64,000 nt of DNA, taken from positions 1 through 64,000 of the forward strand of contig NZ_LZKI01000189.1 in the NCBI RefSeq assembly GCF_001672755.1, given 5' to 3'. Positions 52,636 through 61,118 of this stretch are shown piece after piece. Made by a program: the position numbers and the translations under genes. Each line of letters begins with the position of its first letter. The stretch's first letter is position 1. The notes beneath the pieces are model-generated. The model did not search any database. It was given only the letters and a program-made list of their open reading frames with translations, and was not told the origin of the DNA. Origin of the DNA: Mycobacterium colombiense. GTDB taxonomy: Bacteria > Actinomycetota > Actinomycetes > Mycobacteriales > Mycobacteriaceae.

Positions 52636-52650
52636 CCCTAACTATTAGGG
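52636..52650. promoter_or_regulatory. Palindrome CCCTAA-CTA-TTAGGG, candidate MarR operator
   Basis: A perfect 6-3-6 palindrome in the 85-bp divergent promoter between the SDR (52577) and marR (52663) genes, 13 bp before the marR start. The size and placement are typical of a MarR/OhrR operator. Confidence 0.6.
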
Positions 52651-52662
52651 CACCATATAAAT

Positions 52663-53154
52663 ATGGCCGCTCCGACTGCGCGCGATATCGATCCGCTGGC
52701 GCTCGAACACCAGGTGTGCTTCGCGCTGGCGACGACCAACCGGGCGGTCCTGGCGGTGTACCGGCCCCTGCTGGAGCCGCTCGGCCTGACCCATCCGCAA
52801 TACCTGGTGATGCTGGCGCTGTGGGATCACCGCAAGACCCCCGCGGCAGACCAGTTTCCGTTGTCGGTCAAGCAGATCGCCGCCGCGTTGCAGCTGGATT
52901 CCGCCACGCTGTCGCCCATGCTCAAGCGCCTGGAGGCGCAGGGGCTGATCACCCGCGCCAAGAACGCGGCCGACGAGCGAACCACCGACGTGATGCTGAC
53001 GCAGCGCGGAATCGCCCTGCGGGAGCGAGCACTTGAGATTCCGCCCGCCGTGGTGGCGCGTCTGGGTGTCGAGCTGGCCGAACTCGAGAACCTCCATCGG
53101 GTCCTCACCCGTATCAACGCCGCCGCCGTGGCGGCCGGCGCATTGCAATCCTGA
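52663..53154 (+). CDS. MarR-family regulator, OhrR-like
   Basis: A 163-aa winged-helix regulator. The N-terminal ALEHQVCFALATTNRAVLA with Cys19, followed by YRPLLEPLGLTHPQYLVML, matches OhrR peroxide sensors, where this Cys is oxidised by organic hydroperoxides and neighbouring Tyr residues stabilise it. The recognition helix is SATLSPMLKRLEAQG and the wing DERTTDV. No ohr gene is adjacent. Redox sensing is inferred from the motif only. AT-rich promoter directly upstream. Confidence 0.82.
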   Translation: MAAPTARDIDPLALEHQVCFALATTNRAVLAVYRPLLEPLGLTHPQYLVMLALWDHRKTPAADQFPLSVKQIAAALQLDSATLSPMLKRLEAQGLITRAKNAADERTTDVMLTQRGIALRERALEIPPAVVARLGVELAELENLHRVLTRINAAAVAAGALQS

Positions 53155-53171
53155 CACCCCGAGGAGCCATC

Positions 53172-53588
53172 ATGACCGACACGAAACCCAATCTGTGGCA
53201 ACGGATCGGCTATTCCTACGGCCGGCGACTGCCCGACTCGATGCGCACCTGGGTGGCCCGCGATCTGGCCGGGGAGGGAGCCGTCCGCCGGCACATGATC
53301 AGGTGGGCCATCCCGCCCCTGCTGGTCCTCGCTCCGTTCTGGCTGCTGCCCGCCTCGCTCTACGTGCACACGGAGATGACCGCGCCGCTCTACATCTGGG
53401 CGCTGCTGATAACTTTTGCCCTGAACAAGGTCTGGCGCCGGCACCGGCTGGCGGTCCATGGACTGGACCCGAACCTGGTCGACGTGATCGCCCGCCGGAA
53501 ACAGGCGCGGATGCACGAGGACTACATCGCCCGCTACGGCCCGCGACCCGAATCGGGCGAATGGCAGTCCAACAGCAGCCCCTTCTAG
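53172..53588 (+). CDS. DUF5313 family membrane protein
   Basis: A 138-aa mycobacterial-type protein (LWQRIGYSYGRRLPDSMRTWV) with two hydrophobic segments at about 46-62 and 70-86, and a charged C-terminal tail. Function unknown. It follows marR by 17 bp with GAGGAG before the ATG, so it is probably in the same transcript, perhaps as a membrane stress protein. Confidence 0.78.
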   Translation: MTDTKPNLWQRIGYSYGRRLPDSMRTWVARDLAGEGAVRRHMIRWAIPPLLVLAPFWLLPASLYVHTEMTAPLYIWALLITFALNKVWRRHRLAVHGLDPNLVDVIARRKQARMHEDYIARYGPRPESGEWQSNSSPF

Positions 53589-53591
53589 CGG

Positions 53592-54440
53592 CTACTTCAG
53601 GCAGCTACCCGCGTCGATGGGCAGCGTCACACCGGTGATGTACCGGGCTTCGTCCGAGGCGAAGAACAAGACCGCGTTGCTGATATCGATCGGCTCGACC
53701 CAGGGGATCGGCAGCGTGTGGAACAGCTGGCAGATCGGTGCCATGTCGTCCGGGCCCGGGTTTTCCAGGTCGGGGCGGAACATCTTGAAGGTGCCCTCGT
53801 TGTGCAGCATGGGTGTCTTGACGTGGGTCGGGTGCACGGAGTTGACACGAATCATGTGCTGTCCCAGCTCAACTCCGAAGGCGCGCATCAGCCCGACGAC
53901 ACCGTGCTTGGCCGCGACGTAGTGGCCGGTGTGGGGGTAGGCCTTGAGCCCGCCCACCGAGCTGGTCAGGATGATCGAACCGCCGTTGCCCCCAGCGATC
54001 AGGTGCGGTACACCGGCTTTCACCGTCTTCCAGACACCGGCCAGGTTGATGTCGATCATCTCGGTCCAGTCTTCTTCACTGGTCTTGTCCAAAGTCTCGC
54101 CGCCGTTGCCGATTCCGGCGTTGGCCACGATGATGTCGAGCCGGCCGAGCTGCTCGACGCCGTTGTCCACCGCCGCCTTGAGTGCGTCGAAATCGCGCAC
54201 ATCGACTTCGGCCGTGAAGATCCTGCGGTTGTGCCCCTTGACCAGGTCGGCGGTCTCGGCGAGGTCTTCTGGCGTCGACGCCGGGATCGCGGTGTCCACC
54301 ACGCCCTCGCGGATGGGCCTACAGATGTCGACGGCGATGATGTCGGCACCCTCCTGGGCCAACCGCACCGCGTGGCTGCGGCCCTGACCGCGTGCCGCTC
54401 CGGTGACGAAAGCGACTTTGCCCTCAACACGTCCGGTCAT
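53592..54440 (-). CDS. Mycofactocin-coupled SDR family oxidoreductase
   Basis: A 282-aa SDR of the mycofactocin-coupled group: GAARGQGRSHAVRLAQEGAD (14-33), the long insert IPASTPEDLAETADLV typical of that group, ANAGIG, Ser in SSVGG and YVAAKHG. These enzymes hold NAD tightly and pass electrons to mycofactocin. It oxidises an alcohol. Its promoter carries the palindrome at 54595, placing it in the TetR regulon. Confidence 0.88.
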   Translation of the reverse strand: MTGRVEGKVAFVTGAARGQGRSHAVRLAQEGADIIAVDICRPIREGVVDTAIPASTPEDLAETADLVKGHNRRIFTAEVDVRDFDALKAAVDNGVEQLGRLDIIVANAGIGNGGETLDKTSEEDWTEMIDINLAGVWKTVKAGVPHLIAGGNGGSIILTSSVGGLKAYPHTGHYVAAKHGVVGLMRAFGVELGQHMIRVNSVHPTHVKTPMLHNEGTFKMFRPDLENPGPDDMAPICQLFHTLPIPWVEPIDISNAVLFFASDEARYITGVTLPIDAGSCLK

Positions 54441-54594
54441 GGCTACCTCAACTCCTGACTTTCGATCGGCACGCCTCGGCGGGGAACAAACGCGTTCGCA
54501 GGACCGCGGGTCTTGCCGCCCTTGAACTCTGTCATTCGGCCGTCACGGGTGTCAATGACGGATCCGTTTCGGCTATCTCCGGTTCTAGATATTA

Positions 54595-54609
54595 GAGAAT
54601 CTCATTCTC
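54595..54609. promoter_or_regulatory. Palindromic TetR-type operator
   Basis: GAGAATCTCATTCTC, a perfect 6-3-6 palindrome, 155 bp upstream of the mycofactocin-coupled SDR and 69 bp beyond the 3-prime end of tetR. Same arms as 10969, 55451 and 62938. Confidence 0.7.
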
Positions 54610-54677
54610 ACGGGCAAACGGCGTGCGCTATTTGCCCATCGCGAGATGAGGGGGAGTGCGGCGTACTCGAGGTGGTG

Positions 54678-55394
54678 CTACGCGACGAATCCGCGTGAGC
54701 AGAAATCCCATACCTCTTCGGCGGTGATGGGGTGCATCGTCGCGTCGTCGGGCCCGCCGCTGGATTGCGCGATGAACATGACCGTCTGCATGGTCATGGC
54801 GGCCACCCGCTTGGGATTGATGGTGTTGCGCAACTTGCCGGCGTCATGAGCCGCGTCCATCAGCTCCGTCAGCAATGCGAGCAGCGGTGCATGAGCGACT
54901 TTGACCTCGGCGGGGTGGGTCACCAGCAACCTTGGAGCAAAGTCAGTGAACAGCGGACGCTTGGCAGTGGGGTCCGGACGGGACGCCTCGTAGAGGAGCT
55001 CGACCGCGACCTGCAGCCGCTCCAGCGGATCGGCTTGGCTCTCGGTGGCGGCGCGGATCTGGTCGGCCGACCGGCTCAGGGCGTCCTCGAAGAGCGCCAG
55101 CAGCAACTCGTGCTTGCCGTCGAATTGCAGGTAGAAGCTGCGCAGCGACTGGCGGGAGCGGTCCACGACCTCCTGCACGGTAAAGTCCGTACTGCCCTTT
55201 TCGATGATGATGGCCTGGGCCGCGTCGAGGAAGCGCTGAACACGTTGCGCCGCACGCAGTTTCGCAGTCTTGATGGACCGCTCGACGGCACGCTGCTTCC
55301 AGGCCGGCTCTTCGCTGGGGTTGGTCACGGCCGGCTCAGGTGATTGCCGCGAGGGGAGAACATGGTTGGACTCTACCGGAGAACGCCGTGACAT
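54678..55394 (-). CDS. TetR-family regulator, proposed master of the catabolic regulon
   Basis: A 238-aa TetR protein with a 35-residue, low-complexity N-terminal extension, then the HTH (QRFLDAAQAIIIEKGSTDF, VQEVVDRSRQSLRSFYLQF) and a ligand domain with several hydrophobic helices. ATG 55394 is preferred, with GTGs farther in (e.g. before TNPSEEP) possible. Its promoter holds the perfect palindrome at 55451, and another copy lies past its 3-prime end. These two sites and identical ones at remote promoters make it the best candidate for the shared repressor; direct proof is absent. Confidence 0.85.
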   Translation of the reverse strand: MSRRSPVESNHVLPSRQSPEPAVTNPSEEPAWKQRAVERSIKTAKLRAAQRVQRFLDAAQAIIIEKGSTDFTVQEVVDRSRQSLRSFYLQFDGKHELLLALFEDALSRSADQIRAATESQADPLERLQVAVELLYEASRPDPTAKRPLFTDFAPRLLVTHPAEVKVAHAPLLALLTELMDAAHDAGKLRNTINPKRVAAMTMQTVMFIAQSSGGPDDATMHPITAEEVWDFCSRGFVA

Positions 55395-55450
55395 CGCTGC
55401 GCTCGACCCCCTCACGGATCACGTGTCGGAGATTGTAACTTTCTTACCAC

Positions 55451-55465
55451 GAGAATACTATTCTC
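55451..55465. promoter_or_regulatory. Palindromic TetR-type operator
   Basis: GAGAATACTATTCTC, identical to the 10969 site, in the divergent promoter between tetR (start 55394) and the acyl-CoA dehydrogenase gene (start 55571). Supports autoregulation. Confidence 0.8.
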
Positions 55466-55570
55466 TTAGACGTGTGTTTGGAAGCGTAATCGCAAGAGTG
55501 AACCCCGTCGTCGGCGGAAACCCGAATCTACCGACGATGCGGTGCGCTCAGAACCATCTCGGGAAGTGCT

Positions 55571-56758
55571 GTGCAGCTGACGTTTGACGCCGACGTGGAG
55601 GCGTTCCGAGCCGAATTCGTGGCCTTCCTCGACGCGCACCTGCCTTCCGAGGCCGAGGCGCTGGTGCGGCCGCAGTCCAGTTCGGACATCCCGGAGTGGG
55701 CCCGGCGCTGGCAACGCCTGCTGTTCGACAGCGGATGGCTACAGCCCGGCAACCCGCCGGAGTTCGGCGGGCGCAACGCCACGCTGTTGCAGCAATACGT
55801 GTACTCCGAAGAGCTGTCCCGCCGGCGCATCTATCAGAGTTTCAATCCGCAGGGCGTGGGCATCATCGCGGCTTCATTGCTGTCGTTCGGCACACCCGAA
55901 CAGAAGCAGCGTTGGGCGGTGCCGATCCTGCGCGCGGAGATCACCGCGTCGCTGGGGATGAGCGAACCCGGCGCGGGCTCGGATCTCGCGTCGCTGAAGA
56001 CGCGCGCAGTGCGCTCGTCTGACTCAGAAGGTGACTACTTCGTCGTCAATGGCCAGAAGGTGTGGACGTCGGGCGCCCATCACGCCGATGTGTTGCTGAC
56101 ATTCGTGCGGACCGACCCGGACGCGCCAAAACACAAGGGCATCAGCGCTTTACTGATTCCGACAGACACCCCCGGCGTGGTCCGTCGCCCCTTCGCCTCG
56201 GTGGGCGACATCGAAGACGTCGACTTCAACGAGGTCTTCTTCACCGACGCGCGGGTGCCGGCCGAGAATTTGGTGGGCGAACTCAACGCAGGCTGGCGCG
56301 TCGCGACCGGTTCGCTCGGACACGAACGCGCGATGCTGTGGCTGGATTACGCAGACATGTTGCACGCGTTGACCGTCGAGTCCGGGCCCGCGGGTCCCGT
56401 GCAGCGGGATCACTACGCGACGCTGGTGATGGATTTCTATGCGATGCGGCTGCTGGGTTCGGCGACGCTGGCCAAAGCCGCACGCGGCGAGGAGGACGTG
56501 CCCGCCCAGTCGGTGCTCAAGCTGCTCGGCTCGGAGGCGATGCAACGCGCCAGTGAGGACGCGCTGGCCGCCAAGGACGGCGACGGACTGGCGCTGCGTG
56601 CGGTCACCGCCCCGTTCGCGCCGCTCAACCTGGACAGCCACTACGGCAGCTGGTTCGACCGGTACACCCGCACCTTCGCCGCGACCATCGCCGGCGGCAC
56701 GTCGGAAATCCAGCGCAACATCATCGCCGAACGCGTACTCGGGCTGCCGCGCAATTGA
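55571..56758 (+). CDS. Acyl-CoA dehydrogenase
   Basis: A 395-aa full-length acyl-CoA dehydrogenase: LGMSEPGAGSDLASLKT (about 133-149), NGQKVWTSGAHHAD, and C-terminal ATIAGGTSEIQRNIIAERVLGL. The classical YEG Glu is replaced by Ala/Gly, as in subunits of mycobacterial heteromeric enzymes, so it may need a partner. GTG start with GGGAAG. Directly behind the operator at 55451. Confidence 0.87.
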   Translation: MQLTFDADVEAFRAEFVAFLDAHLPSEAEALVRPQSSSDIPEWARRWQRLLFDSGWLQPGNPPEFGGRNATLLQQYVYSEELSRRRIYQSFNPQGVGIIAASLLSFGTPEQKQRWAVPILRAEITASLGMSEPGAGSDLASLKTRAVRSSDSEGDYFVVNGQKVWTSGAHHADVLLTFVRTDPDAPKHKGISALLIPTDTPGVVRRPFASVGDIEDVDFNEVFFTDARVPAENLVGELNAGWRVATGSLGHERAMLWLDYADMLHALTVESGPAGPVQRDHYATLVMDFYAMRLLGSATLAKAARGEEDVPAQSVLKLLGSEAMQRASEDALAAKDGDGLALRAVTAPFAPLNLDSHYGSWFDRYTRTFAATIAGGTSEIQRNIIAERVLGLPRN

Positions 56759-56766
56759 GCTGTGCG

Positions 56767-57036
56767 TCAGTGGTTCCGGGCGTCCAGCTGCGCGTAGTAG
56801 CCGATGGCGACCAGACCCGCCACTATCGCGATCGCCCCTAACACCATGCCGGCGACGGCGGTTCGCGGGTTGTTCGCCTCCCCGCGGGCAACCCGTCGGC
56901 GGGCGATGTCACCCGTCACCACCGCCGCGATGCCGAAGGGCACTCCGAGCAGCAACCAGCAGGTGACGAGCCCGACCAGGCCCAGCAGCAGCGAGGCGAC
57001 GCCGAACTGGTTTTGTGGTGCGTCGGGGTGGCTCAT
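56767..57036 (-). CDS. DUF4190 family small membrane protein
   Basis: An 89-aa protein with two hydrophobic hairpin helices (about 11-41 and 59-81) and the DUF4190-type spacing GVASLLLGLVGLVTCWLL / GIAAVVTGDIARRR / AGMVLGAIAIVAG. ATG 57036 follows GAGGTTGGG; the long open frame upstream is not real coding. Function unknown. It lies between two acyl-CoA dehydrogenase operons, probably on its own promoter (137-bp gap upstream, nothing else seen there). Confidence 0.75.
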   Translation of the reverse strand: MSHPDAPQNQFGVASLLLGLVGLVTCWLLLGVPFGIAAVVTGDIARRRVARGEANNPRTAVAGMVLGAIAIVAGLVAIGYYAQLDARNH

Positions 57037-57173
57037 TACGTCCCAACCTCCTCGGGCTGACGGCCGGCGCCGATTGGCCGCCGCGCCCAGTCTGCTCCGA
57101 GCTGCGCCCGCGGGACAAGAAATGGGGCACACCGCGGCCCGATGGCCGACGCGCGGAGTCCGGGGGCGTCCCG

Positions 57174-58004
57174 CTACAGCTGCGCGAGCCGTGGCGCAGA
57201 TCCGGCCTCCACCACCGCTTTTCCGGCGGCACGCGTCAGCTCGCGAGAGCTGCCCAGTAGTCCGTCGAGAATCAGCGACCGCTTGATGTGGTGGTGCAGC
57301 GGATGCTCGGCGGTGAAGCCGATACCGCCCAGCACCTGCTGGCAGTGCCGTGCGGCGGTCAGCGCGGCCTGGCCGGCCGCGGCCTTGGCCAGCAGGGAAG
57401 CCAGTCCCTGCGGGTCGTCGCACTCCGTGGCGGCCTGCAGGGTGGCCTCGGCACCCTCGATCGCGACGAGCGTCTCGGCAAGCCGGTGCCGGATCGCCTG
57501 AAACGAACTGATGTGCCGGCCGAATTGAACGCGGTCCACGGCGTGCTGACGCGCCAGTGACAGCATGGCGCGGCTGGTGCCGACCAGCCACCAACCCAGG
57601 GCTCGCCAACCCGCTTGTAGTGCGGCCGACGGCAACGGATCTGCTTGCGGCACGGGGTGTATCGGCAGCAGCTCGTCGATCGCCGAGCCGGGGTGGTCGC
57701 GGCGCTCCCACAGCACCCAGGAGCCGCCGGCGAACGGCAGCGGCAGCGTGCCCCCCGGCGCGTCGCCGGTCGCGCACAGCACCACATCGTTGAGCACGGG
57801 GGCGTGTGCGCCGGTCTCACCGAGCAGCTTGAACACCAGCGGGATTGCGACGTCCGGCATTTCGTCGAGCATGTCGCGCCAGCCGAGGTCGGTCAGCGCC
57901 GCGTCAAGCTTGGCTCCCGAGGCGGCGCTCATCGTCGTGCGCAACGAGTCCGCCAGCAGGCGCAGCGATTCGGGATCTGACTCGTTGTCTGCCGAAGGGG
58001 TCAC
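57174..58004 (-). CDS. Acyl-CoA dehydrogenase, short subunit of a heteromeric pair
   Basis: A 276-aa FadE-type protein with the N-terminal domain reduced and a C-terminal VLGGIGFTAEHPLHHHIKR, where the Glu may act as base in a heteromer. GTG 58004 follows AAGGAG and overlaps nothing, with only 3 bp to the upstream gene. It is last in the seven-gene minus-strand operon that begins at 62915. Partner: 58008-59105. Confidence 0.84.
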   Translation of the reverse strand: MTPSADNESDPESLRLLADSLRTTMSAASGAKLDAALTDLGWRDMLDEMPDVAIPLVFKLLGETGAHAPVLNDVVLCATGDAPGGTLPLPFAGGSWVLWERRDHPGSAIDELLPIHPVPQADPLPSAALQAGWRALGWWLVGTSRAMLSLARQHAVDRVQFGRHISSFQAIRHRLAETLVAIEGAEATLQAATECDDPQGLASLLAKAAAGQAALTAARHCQQVLGGIGFTAEHPLHHHIKRSLILDGLLGSSRELTRAAGKAVVEAGSAPRLAQL

Positions 58005-58007
58005 GGT

Positions 58008-59105
58008 TCACTCCTTCCCGAGGTCGAGCAGCCGACGGGCGATGATATTGCGCTGGATCTCGGCAGTGCCGCCGTAGATCGTTGCCGCGCGCGAGTAGAG
58101 ATATTCCGAACGCCACGGCGTGTCTTCGAGCTCGAGCGCCCCCGGCAACACGTCGCGGACGGTGTCGTAGAGCCGCTGCTCGGCGGAGGCCAGCAGCACC
58201 TTGTCGATGGAGGTGTCGGGGCCCAGCCGGGCCCCGTCGCGCATTCGATGCTGGGTGGCACGCGATCGGCAGCGCAACGTATGCAACGCGAGATAGGCTC
58301 CGCCGAGCGCGGATTCGTCGGACTCGGGAGTTTCGGATGCCGCGGTGATCAGGTCGTCGAAACGCGAATAGAGGTAGGCGATTCGCTGCCAGAAACAGGC
58401 GGAACGCTCATAGGGCAGCAGGTCCATGGCCAGTCGCCAGCCATCGCCGGGATTGCCCAGCATCCGGCTGGCCGGTACCACCACGTCGTCGTAGTACACC
58501 TCGCAGAATTCGTCGACGCCGTGCATCGTCCGCAGCGGGCGGACGGTGATGCCCGGCGTATCGAGGTCGACGAAGAATGCGGTGATTCCGTCGTGCCCGG
58601 GCGCGGTGCGGGTGAGCAGCACGCACCGGGTGGAGAACTGCGCGAAGCTGGTCCAGACCTTTTGGCCGTTGACGATCCAGTTGTCGCCGTCCTGGACGGC
58701 GCGAGTCGTCAGCGAGGCCAGGTCGCTGCCCGATCCCGGCTCGGAAAAGCCTTGGCACCATTGCTCTTCACCGCTGAGCAGGCGCGGCACCATCTCCTTG
58801 GCCAGCTCCGCCGGCGCGTAGTCGATCATTGTGGGCGCGAGCACCTCGAGCATCGAGTAGGGGCCGGGTTCTGCCAGCCGACGGCCTACCACCTCTTCGC
58901 CGACGATCGCGCGCAGCACCGCCGGACCGCCCAAACCACCGACCTCGACCGGCCAGCCGAACCGCATCCAATCGGCGTCGTAGAGCGCACGGCTGACCCG
59001 AGCGAACTGCCGCATGTGCCCCTGCAGCGAGTGGTCGGGCTCGGGGGTCAGATCGTTGTCGTCGAGCCACGCGCGCAGGTCGGCCCGGAACTGCTCGACA
59101 TTCAC
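58008..59105 (-). CDS. Acyl-CoA dehydrogenase, long subunit of a heteromeric pair
   Basis: A 365-aa acyl-CoA dehydrogenase: CQGFSEPGSGSDLASL, NGQKVWTSFAQF and C-terminal IYGGTAEIQRNIIARRLLDLG. The YEG Glu is replaced by Gly, as in the pair at 12436/13328. The two pairs are separate paralogues in the same putative regulon, so two distinct dehydrogenation steps are implied. GTG start at 59105. Confidence 0.86.
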   Translation of the reverse strand: MNVEQFRADLRAWLDDNDLTPEPDHSLQGHMRQFARVSRALYDADWMRFGWPVEVGGLGGPAVLRAIVGEEVVGRRLAEPGPYSMLEVLAPTMIDYAPAELAKEMVPRLLSGEEQWCQGFSEPGSGSDLASLTTRAVQDGDNWIVNGQKVWTSFAQFSTRCVLLTRTAPGHDGITAFFVDLDTPGITVRPLRTMHGVDEFCEVYYDDVVVPASRMLGNPGDGWRLAMDLLPYERSACFWQRIAYLYSRFDDLITAASETPESDESALGGAYLALHTLRCRSRATQHRMRDGARLGPDTSIDKVLLASAEQRLYDTVRDVLPGALELEDTPWRSEYLYSRAATIYGGTAEIQRNIIARRLLDLGKE

Positions 59106-59122
59106 TTCGATTGGTCGGCTCC

Positions 59123-59593
59123 TTAAGTCGTTGCCTGGGCCGCGGAGTCACCGGCGGGACGCCCGATGGCGTGCGGGCGTCCGGAATCGTGCACGCCGCT
59201 GCGGCGGATGAAGGTCATGGCGCGGGTCTTCAATCGCCACCCGTCGGCGGTCCGCAGATAGGTATCGCGGTAGTAGCCGATCCGCATGTCGTGAGTGGCG
59301 TGATCGATGAAGCACAGTGGCTGGGTGCCGCTGGCCGCGTCGCCATCCAGGTCGACCACCGCGGTTCCGGTGAGGAACAAGCCCTTTGGCGCCGCGGCCA
59401 CCAATTCCGGGAATCGGCTCAGGCTGTAGGTTTCACCGAAGGCGCTGTAGGTGCCGTCGGGAGTGAACACGGCGACGAGGCCCTCGATGTCCCCCTGGGT
59501 GATGGTGACCGCGTAGCGGCCGAGCAGCTGCTGGATCTCGACCAGGTCGTCAGTTCTGGTTGGGCCGCTCTTAAGCTGATCGGGCGTCGACAT
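59123..59593 (-). CDS. SnoaL/NTF2-like protein of the Rieske operon
   Basis: A 156-aa NTF2-fold protein (LVEIQQLLGRYAVTITQGDIEGL, FTPDGTYSAFGE, CFIDHATHDMRIGYYRDTYLRTADGWRL). The fold is shared with beta subunits of ring-hydroxylating dioxygenases and with small dehydratases. Since the Rieske alpha subunit upstream lacks a beta gene, a beta-like role is possible, but a SnoaL-type enzyme is likelier. ATG 59593 overlaps the upstream gene's end by 23 bp. Confidence 0.77.
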   Translation of the reverse strand: MSTPDQLKSGPTRTDDLVEIQQLLGRYAVTITQGDIEGLVAVFTPDGTYSAFGETYSLSRFPELVAAAPKGLFLTGTAVVDLDGDAASGTQPLCFIDHATHDMRIGYYRDTYLRTADGWRLKTRAMTFIRRSGVHDSGRPHAIGRPAGDSAAQATT

Positions 59594-60791
59594 AGACCTT
59601 GCCGCCTTTCATCACGAAGCTGACGTTCCGGGTAACGGTGATGTCGTCCAACGGGTTTCCGGGTACCGCGATGATATCGGCGAGCTGGCCCGTCGCGAGG
59701 CGCCCCCGGTCGGTGACATTGATCAGCTCGGCTGCGGTCGTGGTGGCGGCCCGCAGCACCGCCAGCGGCGGCATGCCCCATTCCACCAGCGTGACGAGCT
59801 CGTCGGCGTTTTTGCCGTGCGGGATGGCCGGGGCATCGGTGCCGACCGCGATCTTCACCCCGGCCTCGTAGGCGGCCTTGATCGAGGTTTCGGCCTTGGG
59901 GAACATCTCGGCCGCCTTGTCCTGCAGAGCTTTCGGGGCGCGAGACACGTCCATTGCCTGGGCCAGCCTGCGGGTGGTCACCAGGAACCTGTCGTTGTCG
60001 ACCAGCATCTGGATGGCCTCGTCGTCCATCAGGAAGCCGTGTTCGATGCAGTCGATACCGCACGCGACCGCGTGCTTGACCGCTTCCGCTCCGTGGGTGT
60101 GCGCGGCGACGCGCAGCCCGCGCCGGTGTGCCTCGTCGACGATCGCGCGCAGTTCCTCGTCCGAATAATGTTGTGCCCCAGCCTCACCGGTCAGCGACAT
60201 CACGCCGCCGGAAACGCACACCTTGATCAATTGGGCCCCGTGCTTGATCTGATATCGCACGGCCTTGCGGATCTCGTCGACGCCGTTGGCGATGCCCTCT
60301 TCGATCGTGAGCTCAAGCGCGCCCGGCATGAACGCGGCGAACATCGTCGGATCCAGATGCCCGCCGGTGGGCGTGATCGCGTGGCCGGCCGGGACGATTC
60401 GCGGCCCGTCGATCCAGCCCGCGTCAATGGCCTTGCCCAGCGCCACATCGAGCAGGTAGCCGCCGGTCTTGACGAACAAGCCCAGGTTGCGCACGGTGGT
60501 GAAACCGGCGCGCAGCGTGCGTCGGGCGTTGCCGACTGCGCGCAGTACCCGGGTCGGCGGGTCGTCCTGCACCTGGGACAGCCCGGGCGTCTCGCCGCGT
60601 CCGCCCATCAGGAGGTTTACCTCCATGTCCATCAGGCCCGGCAGCAGAATCTGGTCGCCAAGATCGATGATCTCGCCTTCGGGGTCACCCCCGACGCCGA
60701 CGATCCGATCGTCCTCGACCTTCAGGATGCCGGGCCGGACGATCTCGCCGCTATCAACGTCGAGCAGCCCTGCGGCCTTGAGCGTCAGCAC
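59571..60791 (-). CDS. Amidohydrolase (imidazolonepropionase/prolidase-like) with altered metal site
   Basis: A 406-aa amidohydrolase-superfamily protein. The usual first metal motif HxH after LLPGLMDM reads E57-V-N59, whereas Lys190 (LIKVCVSGG), His231 (AAHTHG), His251 (IEHG) and Asp319 (GTDAP) are present. A mononuclear or altered metal centre, or loss of activity, is likely. GTG 60791 start. Part of the Rieske operon, 3 bp after the 107-aa orphan. Hydrolysis of a cyclic amide or lactone is only a family-based guess. Confidence 0.83.
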   Translation of the reverse strand: MLTLKAAGLLDVDSGEIVRPGILKVEDDRIVGVGGDPEGEIIDLGDQILLPGLMDMEVNLLMGGRGETPGLSQVQDDPPTRVLRAVGNARRTLRAGFTTVRNLGLFVKTGGYLLDVALGKAIDAGWIDGPRIVPAGHAITPTGGHLDPTMFAAFMPGALELTIEEGIANGVDEIRKAVRYQIKHGAQLIKVCVSGGVMSLTGEAGAQHYSDEELRAIVDEAHRRGLRVAAHTHGAEAVKHAVACGIDCIEHGFLMDDEAIQMLVDNDRFLVTTRRLAQAMDVSRAPKALQDKAAEMFPKAETSIKAAYEAGVKIAVGTDAPAIPHGKNADELVTLVEWGMPPLAVLRAATTTAAELINVTDRGRLATGQLADIIAVPGNPLDDITVTRNVSFVMKGGKVYVDARSA

Positions 60792-60794
60792 GTG

Positions 60795-61118
60795 TCAGAT
60801 CACCGGTTCCCGGATCACTTCAACCCACGCCGCACCGCTGTCCGGGACGCGCGGTTGTTTCCACGCCTCGATCGGGAACGACACCATGACCAACGACTGC
60901 ATCATGTGCATCAGGCTCTTCGCGTCGTCCGGCAGGTCGTCCAGCGGGAACTGATCGACGTATGCGATCACGTCGTTCAGCTTCGGGAACGCGACATCGT
61001 AGAACGCCTGCATCTCGGCCATTGTCGAGGCCAGCCGCTTGGCGTAGCGCTCGGGCTCGGTGGCCAGATCCCAATCCAAATAGGGTTCTAGGGCGGCGAA
61101 TTCAGACGGTAGCGCCAT
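60795..61118 (-). CDS. Hypothetical protein in Rieske operon
   Basis: A 107-aa, mostly helical, acidic protein (MALPSEFAALEPYLDWDLAT, FPLDDLPDDAKSLMHMMQSL, VPDSGAAWVEVIREP). No recognised domain, signal peptide or membrane segment. It overlaps the end of the Rieske alpha gene by 17 bp and is followed at 3 bp by the amidohydrolase, so it is translationally coupled and probably functions with one of them. Confidence 0.75.
   Translation of the reverse strand: MALPSEFAALEPYLDWDLATEPERYAKRLASTMAEMQAFYDVAFPKLNDVIAYVDQFPLDDLPDDAKSLMHMMQSLVMVSFPIEAWKQPRVPDSGAAWVEVIREPVI

Noticed and set aside
57037..57777. Arg/Ala-rich open frame upstream of the DUF4190 gene
   Set aside because: It is a shadow across the acyl-CoA dehydrogenase gene on the same strand, and only the last 89 codons form a recognisable protein.
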